NCBI GenBank assembly: GCA_021158845.1
Contig: JAGGSY010000141.1
Coordinates: 1-5,441, forward strand
From: Caldisericia bacterium
Lineage (GTDB): Bacteria; Caldisericota; Caldisericia; B22-G15
Length of the DNA stretch: 5,441 bases
Reading direction: 5' to 3'
Shown here: one piece after another, positions 5,387 through 5,441 of the stretch
Layout: every line of letters starts with the position of its first letter
Numbering within the stretch: position 1 is the stretch's first letter
Notes under the pieces: generated by a model
Database searches by the model: none
Told to the model about the DNA's origin: nothing
The model's input: only the letters and a program-made list of their open reading frames with translations
Translations under genes and position numbers: made by a program

Positions 5387-5441
5387 ATGGCCAAAGAGAA
5401 ATTTGAAAGAACTAAACCGCATGTGAATGTTGGAACCATTG
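5387..5441 (+). CDS. tuf: Elongation factor Tu, 5' end only (cut by window)
   Basis: The 18 visible codons read MAKEKFERTKPHVNVGTI, the conserved EF-Tu N-terminus just before the G1 loop GHVDHGKT, which would lie beyond the window. EF-Tu is the GTPase that brings aminoacyl-tRNA to the ribosome. Partial at the 3' end only because the window stops. It follows the tRNA cluster by 95 bases with no terminator between them, and no convincing own promoter is seen (TATAGT at 5315 lacks a good -35). Co-transcription with the tRNAs is therefore likely, as for tufB in E. coli. The leader carries two SD sites and a hairpin. Confidence 0.97.
   Translation, partial: MAKEKFERTKPHVNVGTI

Noticed and set aside
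5332..5406. 24-codon ATG frame starting in the tuf leader
   Set aside because: No SD lies before this ATG, it contains the strong SD inside its own codons, and it runs out of frame into tuf.

Overview
The window is a compact, AT-rich bacterial stretch. Arginine is encoded almost only by AGA/AGG, ATA is common for Ile, and the proteins are rich in Lys, Glu and Ile. The tRNA genes are GC-rich (about 61% in the first one by my count) against an AT-rich background. This fits an AT-rich, possibly thermophilic bacterium, but I cannot name a genus. The EF-Tu start, CCA-encoding tRNAs, Shine-Dalgarno (SD) sites and TTGACA-type promoters all point to Bacteria.

Layout. (1) A minus-strand pair (14..2204) encodes a YifB/ComM-type AAA+ ATPase followed, with an 11-nt overlap, by a cyclase-family (kynurenine-formamidase-like) protein. 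The cyclase has lost two of the usual metal-binding positions. (2) A 106-bp divergent control region (2205..2310) carries a sigma70-type promoter, a TTGTCAA/TTGACAA inverted repeat and two near-identical 15-bp palindromes exactly 21 bp apart. (3) A plus-strand operon of three overlapping genes (2311..4790) encodes a zinc-ribbon/HTH DUF2089 regulator, a SHOCT-like plus DUF4097 solenoid protein (YvlB/LiaX-like), and a 12-TM MFS exporter of the DHA3 (MefA-like) type. (4) Two tandem promoters drive five tRNA genes, Thr(TGT)-Tyr(GTA)-Gly(TCC)-fMet(CAT)-Thr(GGT). (5) The 5' end of tuf (EF-Tu) follows, behind a leader with a very strong SD, a perfect 9-bp hairpin and a second SD. The window cuts tuf after 18 codons.

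How the parts relate. The DUF2089-DUF4097-MFS operon looks like one functional unit: a DNA-binding regulator, a cytoplasmic-looking beta-solenoid that shares a SHOCT-like helical module with it, and an efflux pump. It is the best candidate here for an undescribed system, perhaps sensing and exporting an envelope-active or toxic compound; that role is inference. The tRNA-tuf part matches the order thrU-tyrU-glyT-thrT-tufB of Escherichia coli with an initiator tRNA inserted before the last Thr tRNA. No mobile elements, CRISPR arrays or rRNA were seen, and no stretch over 300 bases lacks a gene.
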